The notes: generated from the letters alone by a model not told the origin. DNA of 64,000 bases from Dromiciops gliroides (GCF_019393635.1 NC_057862.1:241621941-241685940); one strand, 5' to 3'. Shown: positions 44,898-55,632, counted from the stretch's first letter. Numbers and translations are program-made.

Positions 44898-45473
44898 TTT
44901 TCTCTTTTTTATAGTAATTCTATTATAGTCTTATGTGATACTGACTGTGGTGACTTAGTACCTGAACTATCTCTTTGTGACTATTTGCAGCATTTTTACT
45001 TTAACCTGGAAACTCTAGATCTTGACTATGACATTTCTGGCTGTTTTCAATTTTGGATTTCTTTCATAAGGTAAACAGTGGATTCCTTGTATTCTCAATT
45101 TTGCTTCTTTGGCATTACCTACATTTCCTGTTATCCCTCTGTCTATCCTATCCCAGAGAGTCATCCTTTATAATAAGGAACTTTAAAAAAAGAAGAAAAT
45201 AAGTTCAGTAAAACTGGGAGCTCAGAGCTAGGGAAAAGAGCTATTAATTTTTTTTAAATTAATTAATTTTTTTTAGTGAGGCAATTGGGGTTAAGTGACT
45301 TGCCCAGGGTCACACAGCCACTAAGGGTTAAGTGTCTGAGCCTGGATTTGAACTCAGGTCCTCCTGACTCCAGGGCCGGTTCTCTATCCACTGTGCCACC
45401 TAGCTGCCCCAAATTAATTATTTTTATAATTTTCTAGAGCAGAGAGAATATTTTTATTGCGATTTTTCTAGAT
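44898..45473. repeat. Direct duplication, copy 2 (broken by SINE)
   Basis: Co-linear with 39379-40153: CTTAGTACCTGAACT, TCTTTGTGACTATTTGCA, CTTTAACCTGG, CTAGATCTTGACTATGA, GTTCAGTAAAACTGGG. Carries a SINE at 45266 that copy 1 lacks and lacks the LTR of copy 1. Confidence 0.8.
45266..45410 (-). mobile_element. WSINE1-like SINE
   Basis: Antisense; AAATTAATTA on both sides. Confidence 0.92.
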
Positions 45474-46173
45474 CAATGGTTCTTAGATCTTTTGGTTTTA
45501 GATCCCTTTACATTCTTAAAAATTATTAGAGATTCCAAAAAGCTCTTGTTTGTGTGAGTTTTATCTATTGCTATTTACTCTTTTAGAAATTAAAACACAT
45601 CAATTTTAAAAATAGTTATTATTTCATCCTTAAGTAACAACAATAAATCCCTTACATGTTAACACAGACAATATATTTTAAATGAAAAACAACTATTTTT
45701 TCCAAAATAAAAACATTTCACTAAGAAGAGTAGTTTTATTTTACATATTTTTACAAATCTCTTCATTGTCTGGCTTAAGTAAAGACAACTGAATTCTTAT
45801 GTATGCTTCTCCCCTCAGTCTATTGGGACATGTCATTTTGATTGAAGAAAATCCAGCTTCATGGAGTTATATAGATGGAGAAGTGAAAAGTATTTTAATA
45901 GGCAAATGTATCTTAATTATTTTATGAAATTAGGGGTTTTTTGTTTGTTTTTTGTGGGGCAATGGGGGTTAAGTGACTTGCCCAGGGTCACACAGCTAGC
46001 AAGTGTCAAGTGTCTGAGGCCGGATTTGAACTCAGGTACTCCTGAATCCAGGGCTGGTGCTTTATCTGCTGCACCATCTAGCTGCCCCTTGAAATTAGTT
46101 TTGAATTCATGGATTTCCTAAAAGGGTCTGGGGGATCTGAAGAGATCTGAGAACCATACTTTGAGAATGGCTG
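45474..46173. mobile_element. hAT-like DNA transposon, non-autonomous
   Basis: Termini CAATGGTTCTTAGA and TTTGAGAATGGCTG are imperfect inverted repeats of the CAGNGGTTCTCAAA type. Octamers TTCTAGAT and CTCTAGGT flank it. About 545 bp once the SINE is removed; no transposase. Confidence 0.75.
45934..46089 (-). mobile_element. WSINE1-like SINE inside the hAT element
   Basis: Antisense; TGAAATTAG duplicated. Confidence 0.93.
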
Positions 46174-46284
46174 CTCTAGGTCAATAAATTAGTAGCAGTG
46201 GTTGAGCTGAAAAAAATTTCCCCCTGCAGGTCTGAAGTAAAAGGAAAACCCAGATGGAAAGAGCCAAGGAAATGGCTAGGAAGA

Positions 46285-46532
46285 AGGTAGTGTGGCACAG
46301 TGGATAAAATGTCTAGAGTAAGGAAAACTCATCTTCTTGAGTTCAAATCTGGCCTCAGACACTTACTAGTTGTGTGACCCATGGCAAGTCACTTAACCCT
46401 ATTTTTCTCAGTTTCCTCATTTGTAAAATGAACTAGAAAAAGAAATGGCAAACCACTTCAAGCAGTATCTTTGCCAAGAAAACCCCAAAAGGGGCCACAA
46501 AGAGTCAGACATGACTGGAATGACTGAACAAC
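46285..46532 (+). mobile_element. CORE-SINE with RTE-type tail (Mar1-like), full length
   Basis: Head GTGTGGCACAGTGGATAAA, CORE, TTTCCTCATTTGTAAAATGA, then AAATGGCAAACCACTTCAAG, AGTATCTTTGCCAAGAAAAC, CACAAAGAGTCAGACATGAC and an ACAAC tail. Confidence 0.9.
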
Positions 46533-47117
46533 AATGCCTGAAGAGAAGAAAGAATAATTATGCCTAAAATAAGGTGTGTGTGTTAAAAGAGTGGTTGACA
46601 TTTGTCAGCCTACTCACAGTTCAATCCAGCATTCTGGTCATGCTAACAATCTGAGAAGTAGCTTTGTGGACATACCTAGAACACCTTTATTCACACCACT
46701 CCAGGAATTTTCATTGTTGGCACAGGTATCCATCTTTTGCTTCAGTACCCTCATAAAGAAGCCCTGAACTAGCCTTGTCAGGGAGAGTGAGTCCTAGCAC
46801 CCCCAGATTGCTAGATGTACCCATATGAAATGTCATGAGGATCTACTTTTCAGATTTACTTAAAATTCATCTACCTGGTATGCCTCAGATAGCATTGTAC
46901 TCTCTGGACCCCACTGCTCCATTTTGTTTCATTGTTTACCATGTAAAATAAATGAAAAGGAAGTGGAAAACAACCATTTGAAGACAGTCAATATTTATTA
47001 AGCACTGACTATGTACCAGATAATTTTGGGGTACCATGAAAGTATCAGTACACAGTGCATAGCTCGGAAGAGCTGTCAGGGCCAATAAGAATGGTATCTA
47101 TTGATTTTCCCAGATTT
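46533..47117. other. Mostly unclassified stretch
   Basis: A small CR1-clade LINE tail (TTATTAAGCACTGACTATGT) at 46985-47030; otherwise nothing recognised. Confidence 0.4.
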
Positions 47118-47131
47118 AAAAGAACATTTTT

Positions 47132-47264
47132 GGGGGCAGCTAGGAGGCGCAGTGGATAGAGCACCGGCCCTGGAGTCAGGAGGACCTGAGTTCAAATCTG
47201 GCTTCAGACACTTTACACTTACTAGCTTAACACTTAACCCCAATTGCCTTGGTCCCCCCTCCCC
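47132..47264 (+). mobile_element. WSINE1-like SINE with CORE deletion
   Basis: Sense copy missing the TGTGTGACCCTGGGCAAGTC block; the perfect AAAAGAACATTTTT flanks it, so the loss is internal. Confidence 0.92.
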
Positions 47265-47985
47265 AAAAGAACATTTTTCCCCACAATGATGTCACATAAT
47301 TTAAAAAATTAATTAAATTTTGAAAATGATTTCTAGTAATAAATGATAAGTGTATTAAAACACTGGTGTTGTTAAACTACTATTATTGCTATAAGAAAGT
47401 GCCTTCCTTCTATTGTTATATGTTAATATACTGAAATAAACCCTTGCTGGCATGAACCTAGAATGCATGACAACAGAGACAATTGATAACCCTTTCAATA
47501 GACTGACAGCTTAGCAAAATCATTCATTGAAAGCCTACGTTTGCACTGAGGACACAGAGAGGAATAAATTCCTTGTCCTCAAGTGATTTACAATCCAGCA
47601 AGGGAATAAAGTTGTGTATACTTATAATTTTTATGAATTGAATATTATTTGAAATGTACCCAGGGAGCTTTTTGCTTACATAAATCTTATAGTGAATCCT
47701 TTTGCAAACTGAAGAATCCTACTGGAAAGCAAAATATTATATCCCTTGTTCCCCCCGCTCGATATTAAAAAAAATTCATATATTAGGTAGCTTAAAGTAC
47801 AATATGGTCTATTTTACATTTCTCATCAGACAAGCCGCCTGTTTCACAGAGAATGAGTGACAAGGCTAGGAAAGGGATCTAAGTCTCCTGAGTCATCTCA
47901 ATCTAGTGCTCCAGCCACAGGATGGCATTTAATTCTCCTAATAAGCTAATTTAAATGCAAAGGAATGTTTTTGTTCAATATTTTT
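47265..47985. other. Mostly unique stretch
   Basis: A CR1-clade LINE tail trace at 47515-47625 (CCTTGTCCTCAAGTGATTTA). No gene. Confidence 0.4.
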
Positions 47986-47999
47986 GCCACGGCATAATT

Positions 48000-48322
48000 T
48001 TATTCTCGGTCCCTCTCTGTGTCTGTCTGCCTGTCTCTCATATGTTTTACCTTCTACTTCCTCTCTCCATGTTATTTCTTTCTTTCCCCTCTCTTTCCTT
48101 CTCCTTATGTCCCTGCCTCTTATCTCCCTTCTCCTTCTCCTTTCCTTTCTCTTCTTTCTTCCCTCTCTTCTTCTCTCCTTTCTTCCACCCCTAACTTTTC
48201 TCTTTAATTCCCTTCTTCCCATCCTCCTCTCCTCTAGTCCCTCCCATCTTGTTTCCTCTTTTTTCCTTTCCCCTTCTCTCCTCTTTCTTGTCTTCTACCT
48301 TATCTTCCCTTTCCCTTTCCAG
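48000..48322. repeat. Polypyrimidine tract
   Basis: C and T make up more than 90 percent of the plus strand over 48060-48322, in imperfect CTTC/CCCTT units. Frames on both strands (Lys/Arg/Glu-rich or Ser/Phe/Pro-rich) are artefacts of composition. Confidence 0.9.
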
Positions 48323-48619
48323 TGATCAGCTGCCTGACATAACCTCCTATTACTAGATACTTGGAAGAGATTAAATGTATGGTAAATAAAAGGTATATTA
48401 TGATAGGGATTTCTCATATGTAACAAGGTTGGAGTGAAGTTGGGTGAGCAGAGGCTATGTAAATGAATTGTACAGCTGAGCTATGCACTTAGGTAGGTGC
48501 TTGAAAACTGTCAGTTCCAAAATTCTTGTCTCTCACCTTGCCTGAAGCTTATCCTTTCTGGGATCAGGTTTATTTAAAAGGCTTCTCTATGTTTGGTCTA
48601 AGATTTATACACTCTCCAG
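48323..48619. other. Unclassified stretch
   Basis: Nothing recognised. Confidence 0.35.
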
Positions 48620-49310
48620 GGATGTGCTGGAGCCAATTGTTAAATTTTTAGTGTAAGCCTTTACTCCTCAGAAACTATATTTCATAAATTGGATGGATCA
48701 GCAGCTTGATTTATTGTTTTGTTGCTTATTGAAGCAACAAACTTACAGAAATTTGTTCCAGAACTTAACACAAAAGTGTTAGTAATACAGATTAAACTTT
48801 CTAAAAATTAATATTTTATTTTTTTCCAATTACATGTTAAAACAATTTAAAACACTTTAAAAAAGCTTTGAGTTCCAAAATTTATCCCCCTCTCCTCTCC
48901 CCACTCCCCGAGATGGTGAGTAAGCCAATATAGATTATATATGTGCAATTATGTAAAACATTTCCATATTATTCATTTTGCACAAGAAGATGAACAAAAA
49001 GAAAGAGAAAAAATAGCATGTTTCTGTCTCAATTCAGACAACATCAGTTCTTTCTCTGGAGGCGGATAGCATGTTTTATCACGAGTCCTTTGAGATTGTC
49101 TTGTTTTATTGTATTGCTGAGAATAGCTAAGTCATTCCTAGTTCTTCCTCATACAATATTGTTTTGGCTGTGTACAATGTTCTCTTGGTTCTGCTTATTT
49201 CACTCTGCATCAGTTCATGTAAGTCTTCCCAGGTTTTTCAATACAGATTAAACTTAAAAATGTGTGCAGGTGTGCATTTCCCTTTTCTCCCATGTTATTA
49301 AATATTTAAA
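48620..49310. mobile_element. hAT-like element, second copy, split by L1
   Basis: CAGGGATGTGCTGGAGCCA, TTGATTTATTGTTTTGTTG and AATACAGATTAAACTT align with 36605-36790. Resumes after the L1 with AAAAATGTGTGCAGG and ends near TTATTAAATATTTAAAGC. Confidence 0.6.
48800..49239 (-). mobile_element. L1 3' end, 440-bp truncated insertion
   Basis: Antisense 3' UTR and extreme 3' coding end (CATCAGTTCTTTCTCTGGAG, CACTCTGCATCAGTTCATG). Flanked by a perfect 16-bp AATACAGATTAAACTT (48784-48799 and 49240-49255). Confidence 0.93.
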
Positions 49311-49329
49311 GCACTCCTCCTTATGACAA

Positions 49330-49455
49330 TCCAAATTGGCTCCTTAAGGGCAGGAACTTTTGCCTTTTTGCCTCTTTTTTTTTTTGTATCCCCAGTGCTT
49401 AGCATGGTGGCTGGTGCAGAGGCGCTCAATAAATGTTCATGGAATTGAATTGACC
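49330..49455 (+). mobile_element. CR1-clade LINE 3' end
   Basis: GGCTCCTTAAGGGCAGGAAC, TTTGTATCCCCAGTGCTTAG, GCGCTCAATAAATGTTCATG. Confidence 0.8.
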
Positions 49456-49553
49456 CCTCCTCACATGCCTCAATTCTTGTAAAGGATATTTCTTTTTTGT
49501 TTAAAGATTCAAAGATCTCATCTTCAATCTGTATCCCCTTTAGGTATTAATTT

Positions 49554-49700
49554 TTTTTGTTTGTTTGTTTTGTGGGGCAATTGGGGTTAAGTGACTTGCC
49601 CAGGGTCACACAGCTAGTAAGTGTCTGGGGCCGGATTTGAACTCAGGTACTCCTGAATCTAGGGCCGGTGCTCTATCCACTGCACCATCTAGCTGCCCCC
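49554..49700 (-). mobile_element. WSINE1-like SINE
   Basis: Antisense with a 9-bp CORE deletion; TAGGTATTAATT duplicated perfectly. Confidence 0.93.
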
Positions 49701-49712
49701 TAGGTATTAATT

Positions 49713-50500
49713 GTACAAACAAGGATTTAGATGGCTTTACCAAACTTTCCTTTTATCATACTCATGGACAGACATAAAAATTGCAAAGGGGTACAGTTAG
49801 GAAGAAAAGGTAGGGGCAAGTTTAGACTACTTTTTGGCTAGGTAGCCTGGGAAAAATATATTCCTGCCTCTCACTCTGTCTCTTCTTGCCCAAAGTTCGT
49901 GGGAAAGGGGTGCAGTGGTGCCTGTAGTTAGGATTCTACAGTTGGTCTAAGAATTAGAGGATTTTGAGCTAACACATTTTTAGTGGGCAGAGAAGAGCAC
50001 AGTGCCCAGGCAACTGAAACCAACCAACCCCAGACAATCTTTGGCTGGTTCCATCAATCCTAATTGGCTATGTGCCATTGTTCCAGAGGAAATGAGTGGG
50101 GCAGGGGAGCAGATGTCCAGAAAACAGATATACCATCCTTCATTCTACCGATTACTCCCTCTCCAGGTGCTAGATTTTCTTCCTCCTTTTTCTACCCATA
50201 AGTCTCAAGACAAATTCAAAGTGGCACCAAAGTGACAAATTCTGGGACAAAGTTTGTTTGACTATTTCTAGAGTCTGATGTCTCTCTGGTAAAACCTTTA
50301 GGGCAACTATTGCTTAAATAATAATAGTGGAAGCATTTCATGGATAATCATTTTTTCTTTTCTTTTCTTTTTTTTTTTAAGTTCCCTTCCTATAGAGGGA
50401 AAAATGAAAGCATGAAAATGACTTGAATTGGTTTAGAGGATTGTTTTATAGGAACTGTAAAAGCTATAGCTAGTTAGTTTACAGTTAGAATTAATCAAAC
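49713..50500. other. Mostly unique stretch
   Basis: A 77-codon frame (50002-50235) has no recognised motif. No repeat recognised. Confidence 0.4.
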
Positions 50501-50502
50501 GA

Positions 50503-50890
50503 TGGGGCCTCTAGGTGGCACACTGAATAGACTGTTGCACAGAATGAGTTCAAATCCTGCCCCAGATGCTGTGTGACCCTGAATAAATCATTTAACCTGT
50601 TCAGCTTCATTTTCTTCATCTGTAAAGCTGCACTAAAGCCTGCATTACAGGGTTGTGGTGAGGATTAAGTGAAATAATGTATATAAAGTGCTTTACAAAT
50701 CTTTTTTTTTCCTTTTTTGGGAGGGTGAGGCAATTGGGGTTAAGTGACTTGCCCAGGGTCACACAGCTAGTAAGTGTCTGAGGTCGGATTTGAACTCAGG
50801 TCCTCTTGAATCCAGGGCCGGTGCTCTATCCACTGAGCCACCTAGCTGCCTCTGCAAATCTTAAAGTACAATATAAATGCTAGTATGTGA
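50503..50890 (+). repeat. MIR/Ther-1-type SINE split by a younger SINE
   Basis: GGCCTCTAGGTGGCACACTG, CORE, GGGTTGTGGTGAGGATTAAG, TATAAAGTGCTTTACAAATC, then, past the insertion, AAGTACAATATAAATGCTAG. Confidence 0.85.
50704..50853 (-). mobile_element. WSINE1-like SINE inside the MIR-type SINE
   Basis: Antisense; CAAATCTT on both sides. Confidence 0.92.
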
Positions 50891-51514
50891 ACGAAGCCTG
50901 AAAGAATCTGCTTGGATACAGCAGGTCCTTGAGAAATCTGGGAAAGAATTCCCTCATTCTTACATGGGCTGCTATAAGACAAAGCTTTCACTTCTTATTG
51001 TGACATGACTAGATTTTGGAAGGCGGGAAGAGGAGTATGGAGATCCAGCAGAATGAGAGTGAAGGGAAGGGGAAAGCAAGAAAAAGGAGCTATTGTAAGA
51101 GTGCCTGACCTGGATAGACAGGCATATCACCATTACCTAAGAAGAGTACCATCCCCTCTCTGCTCTCAGAATCTTGAAGAACACTTGTATCAGGTATAAT
51201 TTCTGGGGCATTTAGGAGCTGAGCTGCAACTACTGAGAGGTCAATTTGTACCTATCAGGCTAAAAATATTATGCTGAGATTCACGATGGAATCTAATTCC
51301 CTTTTGACCCCAAATCCCTGAACATCCCAATCCTTGCTGAAAAATAACCAGGGAAACAGTATTTCAGGTGGCTTTTGATTAGAGATAATTTTAATGAATA
51401 CTTGTTATGTATTTTCCTCTACAGAAAATATACAAATATGACTAGACCTCTATACATAAATGAACAGATGATGTTGACCATTGAGATATTGTTACAGCAT
51501 TTAGAGAACTCTCA
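50891..51514. other. Mostly unique stretch
   Basis: No recognised repeat or gene. Confidence 0.4.
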
Positions 51515-51526
51515 AAAACCTTACCC

Positions 51527-51691
51527 TTGGGGCAGCTAGGTGGCTCAGTGGAAAGAGCACTGGCCCTGGAGTCAGGAGGATCTGAATTCAAATCTGGCCT
51601 CAGACACTTAACACTTACTAGCCGTGTGACCCTGGGCAAGTCACTTAACCCCAATTGCCTCACTAAAAAAACCCAAAAAACCCAAAAAACC
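51527..51691 (+). mobile_element. WSINE1-like SINE
   Basis: Sense with an A tail broken by CCC; AAAACCTTACCC perfect duplication. Confidence 0.94.
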
Positions 51692-51930
51692 AAAACCTTA
51701 CCCATATAATTTTATCTTATAAGATAGTGTAAGAATCATTAGAAGAAATTCATTCCAACATTTAAAAATGTTCATTAATTAACTGTTATGGGCAAAGAAT
51801 AATGCTAGGAATTGGAGGGAGTATAAAGTTGAGATATGACATAGTACCAGCCAAGAGTGTGCTGACTCTTGGAAAAGACTGGCCATATCTTCAAGTTTAA
51901 TCTTTCTTGTTAACACCTTCTCTACCTTTT

Positions 51931-52082
51931 TTTGTTTGTTTGTTTTTTGTGAGGCAATTGGGGTTAAGTGACTTGCCCAGGGTCACACAGCTAGTAAGTG
52001 TCAAGTGTCTGAGGCCGGATTTGAACTCAGGTCCTCCTGACTCCAGGGCTGGTGCTCTATCCACTGTGCCACCTAGCTGCCC
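51931..52082 (-). mobile_element. WSINE1-like SINE
   Basis: Antisense; CTCTACC duplicated. Confidence 0.92.
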
Positions 52083-52090
52083 CTCTACCG

Positions 52091-52445
52091 TTTTGTTAAG
52101 TCTAGAAAATCAACAAAACAAATCAAGCTTGCTTATTTCCAAAGTGTAATATCTCACTCTTATTAACAATTGGTTCTCATGAACTGGTCTGAGTTGGTTC
52201 TAGTGTACCCGTGGTACCAGCTCTCACAGAGCTTAGAGTCCAGAGGAGTAGAATAACATAAACATCCATAATTATAATACACAAAAACATCATCTTGTGT
52301 GAGATACAGAGGGAAGGGTTCCTGAAGGATGTAACATTTTAATTGGCTTTTAAAGAAAGAAAGGGTAGGAATTCAGTAGGTGAAGAAGAGAGTACAATGC
52401 ATTGAAGAACAGGGCAGGGTGACCTAGTATGGACTATAAAGATCA
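52091..52445. other. Unclassified stretch
   Basis: Nothing recognised beyond weak LINE-like traces (GGTTCCTGAAGGATGTAACA). Confidence 0.35.
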
Positions 52446-52560
52446 TCAATCTGGTACTGGAAAGGTATTTAGGGGGCATCTAGTCTAACACTCTTATTTA
52501 ACAGATGGGGAAACTGAGTTCCAGAGATGTCATGACTTGTTCGAGGCAATATAGGCTATT
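52446..52560 (-). repeat. MIR-type SINE fragment
   Basis: GGGGCATCTAGTCTAACAC, TTTAACAGATGGGGAAACTG. Confidence 0.65.
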
Positions 52561-52754
52561 TTCCTGGAGCTCCCACTTTTTTCTCTCTACATCTCAAAAT
52601 CCTTTCCCATTATCCCTTGTTCTCCCTTTCTTCCCTCTAGTCTGATATGGAGGTGGTCTTTCTCCATGTATCCTACACCTCATTCTCTCCTGTCTTCTAT
52701 ATCCTGTTACCTTTCCTTGATCTCTAATCTTGAGTCTCTCCCTATATACTGCAC

Positions 52755-52945
52755 TTTATGGATATAGAACTAGAAGATACCTTAGAAGTTATCTAGTCCA
52801 ATGCCCTGATTTTGGAGCTGAGGGAACTCAGAAACAGAGAAGTTAAGTGACTTGACCTAGGTCATTTAGTTTGCAAATAGAGATTTAAACCCTCATATTG
52901 ACTCCAAACACAGAATTCTTTCCATTGCATTACTTCCTCTTCTTT
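52755..52945 (-). repeat. MIR-type SINE
   Basis: GAAGTTATCTAGTCCAATGC, GAGAAGTTAAGTGACTTG and GATTTAAACCCTCATATTGA. Confidence 0.75.
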
Positions 52946-53072
52946 CCCTGATGCTTACAGACATATCCAGGTCTCTCTCCTATACTTTAATAAAAACAAG
53001 AACACCTATCTTTCATCTATTGTTTTATTTCTCTCTTCCATTTCATAGCCAAACTCCTATAAAAAGTTGTCT

Positions 53073-53222
53073 GGGGGGGGGGGCAGCCAGGTGGTGCAGT
53101 GGATAAAGCACCAGCCTTGGATTCATGAGGACGTGAGTTCAAATCTGGCCTCAGACACTTGGCACTTACTAGCTGTGTGACCCTGGGCAAGTCACTTAAC
53201 CCTCATTGCCCTGCCCCCCTCA
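53073..53222 (+). mobile_element. WSINE1-like SINE A (left arm of inverted repeat)
   Basis: Sense SINE with a G11 start and a CCCCCCTC end; AAAAAGTTRTCT on both sides. Its 3' two thirds are identical to the inverted copy at 56263-56413, while the first ~52 bp differ at 8 positions. Confidence 0.93.
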
Positions 53223-53853
53223 AAAAAGTTATCTACACTCATTGCCTTTACTTCTTCTCCTCCCACATTTAAACCCTTTGCAAACTGGTTTCTGACCTTA
53301 TCTTTCAACTAAATATCACCTCAACTGAAACTGCTCTGTTCAGTTACCAATGATTTTTTTAAATTACTATGTCCAATGGCCTTTGCTTAATCCTCACCCT
53401 TCTTGACTTCTCTGTAGCATTTGATATTGTTGACCATCCTCTCCTCTCATCTACTTTCTCATTCTCTGGGTTTTTCTGATGCTGCTGTCTCCTAGTTCTC
53501 CCACATGTCTGACCATTGCTTCTCAGTCTCTTTGGTTAGACTGTCTTCCATATTGTGTACTGTAACATAATGCTCTGTCCTGGGCTCCTCTTTCTTCTCT
53601 ATCCTGGGTTCTATATCTCCTCATTTTGTGACCTCATCAGCTCTTGTGGGTTTTATTATCATATTTCTGCAGAAGAGATCCTGATCTACATATTTAGCCT
53701 TAGACTCTCTTGAGCTCTATTATATGTCAACAATTGCCTACTGGAACTTTCCAGATGGATTTCTTATTGGCACCTCAAATCCAACATGGCCAAAACAGAA
53801 TGCATTATCTCTTCCTGCTAAATCCATCCATCTTTGTGAAATACCTTGTTTCT
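53223..53853 (+). repeat. Left arm of the inverted repeat
   Basis: Hand alignment of 53207-53853 with the reverse complement of 55633-56279 gives 6 mismatches in 647 bp. The sequence is LINE RT DNA. Confidence 0.95.
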
Positions 53854-54054
53854 TTTTTTAATAGGATATTTCTTTGTTCTCCATGCCTTCTTTCCCACCC
53901 CCAATTCCTTTTTTTAAATAAAGTATTTTATTTTTTTCCAGTTACATGTAAAGATAGTTCTCAACTTTTGTTTATACAAGCTTTCCAATTTCAGATTTTT
54001 CTCCCTCCTTCCCCTCCCTCCCCCCTTCCCTAGACAGCAGGTAATCTGATATAG

Positions 54055-54057
<3 letters not shown>

Positions 54058-54099
<42 letters not shown>

Positions 54100-54130
54100 A
54101 TACATACATATATATACATATACATATATA
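54058..54130. repeat. (TA)n/(CATA)n microsatellite
   Basis: About 16 TA units then ACATAC and TATACATA units, inside the L1 3' UTR. Confidence 0.95.
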
Positions 54131-54607
54131 ATAACATTAAACACATTTCTGCATTAGTCATGTTATAAGAGAAAAATCAGAGCAATGAGGAAAACCTCAA
54201 AATAGAAAAACAACAGCACCAAAAACAAAAGAAATAGTATGATTCAATCAGCATCTATACTCCACAGTTCTTTTTTTTCCCTGAATTTGGAGATCCCCTT
54301 CCATCATGAGTCCCCTGAAACTCTTCTGTACCATTGCATTGGTGAGAAGAATCTAGTCCAATGTTCTTCTGGTTCTGCTCATCTTACTCATCATCAGCCC
54401 ACGCAAAACCCTCCAGGTTTCTTTGAACTCCTCCTGCTCATCGTTTCTTATAGCACAATAGTATTCCATTACATTCATATACCACAACTTGTCCAGCCAT
54501 TTCCCAATTGATGGGCATCCCCTCAACTTCCAATTCCTTGCCACCACATAAAGAGTAGCTATAAATATTTTTGTACATGTGAGTCCTTTTCCCTTTTCCA
54601 TGATCTC

Positions 54608-54761
54608 GCTTTTTTTTTTTTTTTTTGCAGGGCAATTGGGGTTAAGCGACTTGCCCAGGGTCACACAGCTAGTAAGTGTTAAGTGTCTGAGGCTGGATTT
54701 GAACTTAGGTACTCCTGAATCCAGGACCGGTATTCTATCTACTGTGCCACCTAGCTGCCCC
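54608..54761 (-). mobile_element. WSINE1-like SINE inside L1
   Basis: Antisense; TTCCATGATCTC perfect duplication. Confidence 0.94.
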
Positions 54762-54826
54762 TTCCATGATCTCTTTGGGAAAAAGACCCAAAAGGAAACA
54801 CCTAGTTTCTAAAATACCACCATCTT

Positions 54827-54978
54827 GGGGGCAGCTTAGAGGAACAGTGGATAAAGCACTGGCCCTGGAGTCAGGTGTACCTGAGTTCAAATCCGGCCTC
54901 AGACACTTGACACTTACTAGCTGTGTGACCTTGAGCAAGTCACTTAACCCTCATTGCCCCCCCCCCAAAAAAAAGACA
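54827..54978 (+). mobile_element. WSINE1-like SINE B
   Basis: Sense; head GGGGGCAGCTTAGAGGAACA, C10 then A8 end; ACCACCATCTT / ACACCATCTT flank it. SINE B' in the inverted unit shares the unusual TAGAGG head and sits in an equivalent context. Confidence 0.92.
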
Positions 54979-55145
54979 ACACCATCTTTACAGTCACTCA
55001 GGTAAACAACTTTGATGTTATACTTGACTCCTCTCTCTCCCTCACCTCACATGTCCATCCAGTTGTCAAAATTTGTCATTTTTTTACATGTCCACCACCC
55101 TAGTTTGTGCCTTCAACAGCTTTGGTTTGGACTATTACAATGGCC

Positions 55146-55266
55146 TTTTTTTGGGGGGGGCGGGTCACACAGCTAGTAAGTGTCAAGTGTCTAAGGTCAG
55201 ATTTGAACTCAGGTACTCCTGAATCCAGGGCGTGTGCTTTATCCACTGTGCCACCTAGCTGCCCCT
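55146..55266 (-). mobile_element. WSINE1-like SINE, 3' part missing
   Basis: Antisense; the TGAGGCAATTGGGG...CCCAG portion is absent, replaced by G8. AATGGCC on both sides. Confidence 0.88.
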
Positions 55267-55454
55267 ATAATGGCCCTCTATAATTGGTCTCCCTGCCTCA
55301 ATTCGTTCATAATTCTAGTTCAACCTCTACATGGCAGCTTAATTGGCTTTTTCCCAAAGGGCAAGTCTGACCATGTCACTTTACTACTTGGTAAACACTA
55401 ATGGTTCCCTGTTGCTTTTAGTATCAAATATAAACTCTTCCAATTGATTCTTTT

Positions 55455-55612
55455 CTTTTCTTTCTTTCTTTTTTTTTTTTTTGGTGAGGCAATTGGGGTT
55501 AAATGACTTACCCAGGGTCACACAGCTAGTCAAGTGTCTGAGTATGGATTTGAACTCAGGTCCTCCTGACTCCAGGGCCAGTGCTTTATCTACTGTGCCT
55601 CTACCTGCCCCC
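55455..55612 (-). mobile_element. WSINE1-like SINE B' (end of the composite unit)
   Basis: Antisense with a T/C tail, GTAGAGGCACAGTAG head and a CORE deletion (ACTTGACTAGC). No target duplication of its own; its tail adjoins the unit's outer duplication. Confidence 0.88.
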
Positions 55613-55632
55613 AAGAAGGTGATGTCTTATAT

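Larger units (their letters stand above)
53854..54794 (-). mobile_element. L1 3' end, antisense
   Basis: 3' UTR, a TA/CATA microsatellite, then ORF2 C-terminus. The minus-strand frame reads KGLTCTKIFIATLYVVARNW, GKWLDKLWYMNVMEYYCAIR and FKETWRVLRGLMMSKMSRT. Flanked by GAAATACCTTGTTTCT and GAAACACCTAGTTTCT (53838-53853 and 54795-54810). The inverted copy lacks it. Confidence 0.9.

Noticed and set aside
47938..48325. Basic Lys/Arg/Glu-rich and Ser/Phe/Leu-rich frames on opposite strands
   Set aside because: Direct consequence of the polypyrimidine tract.
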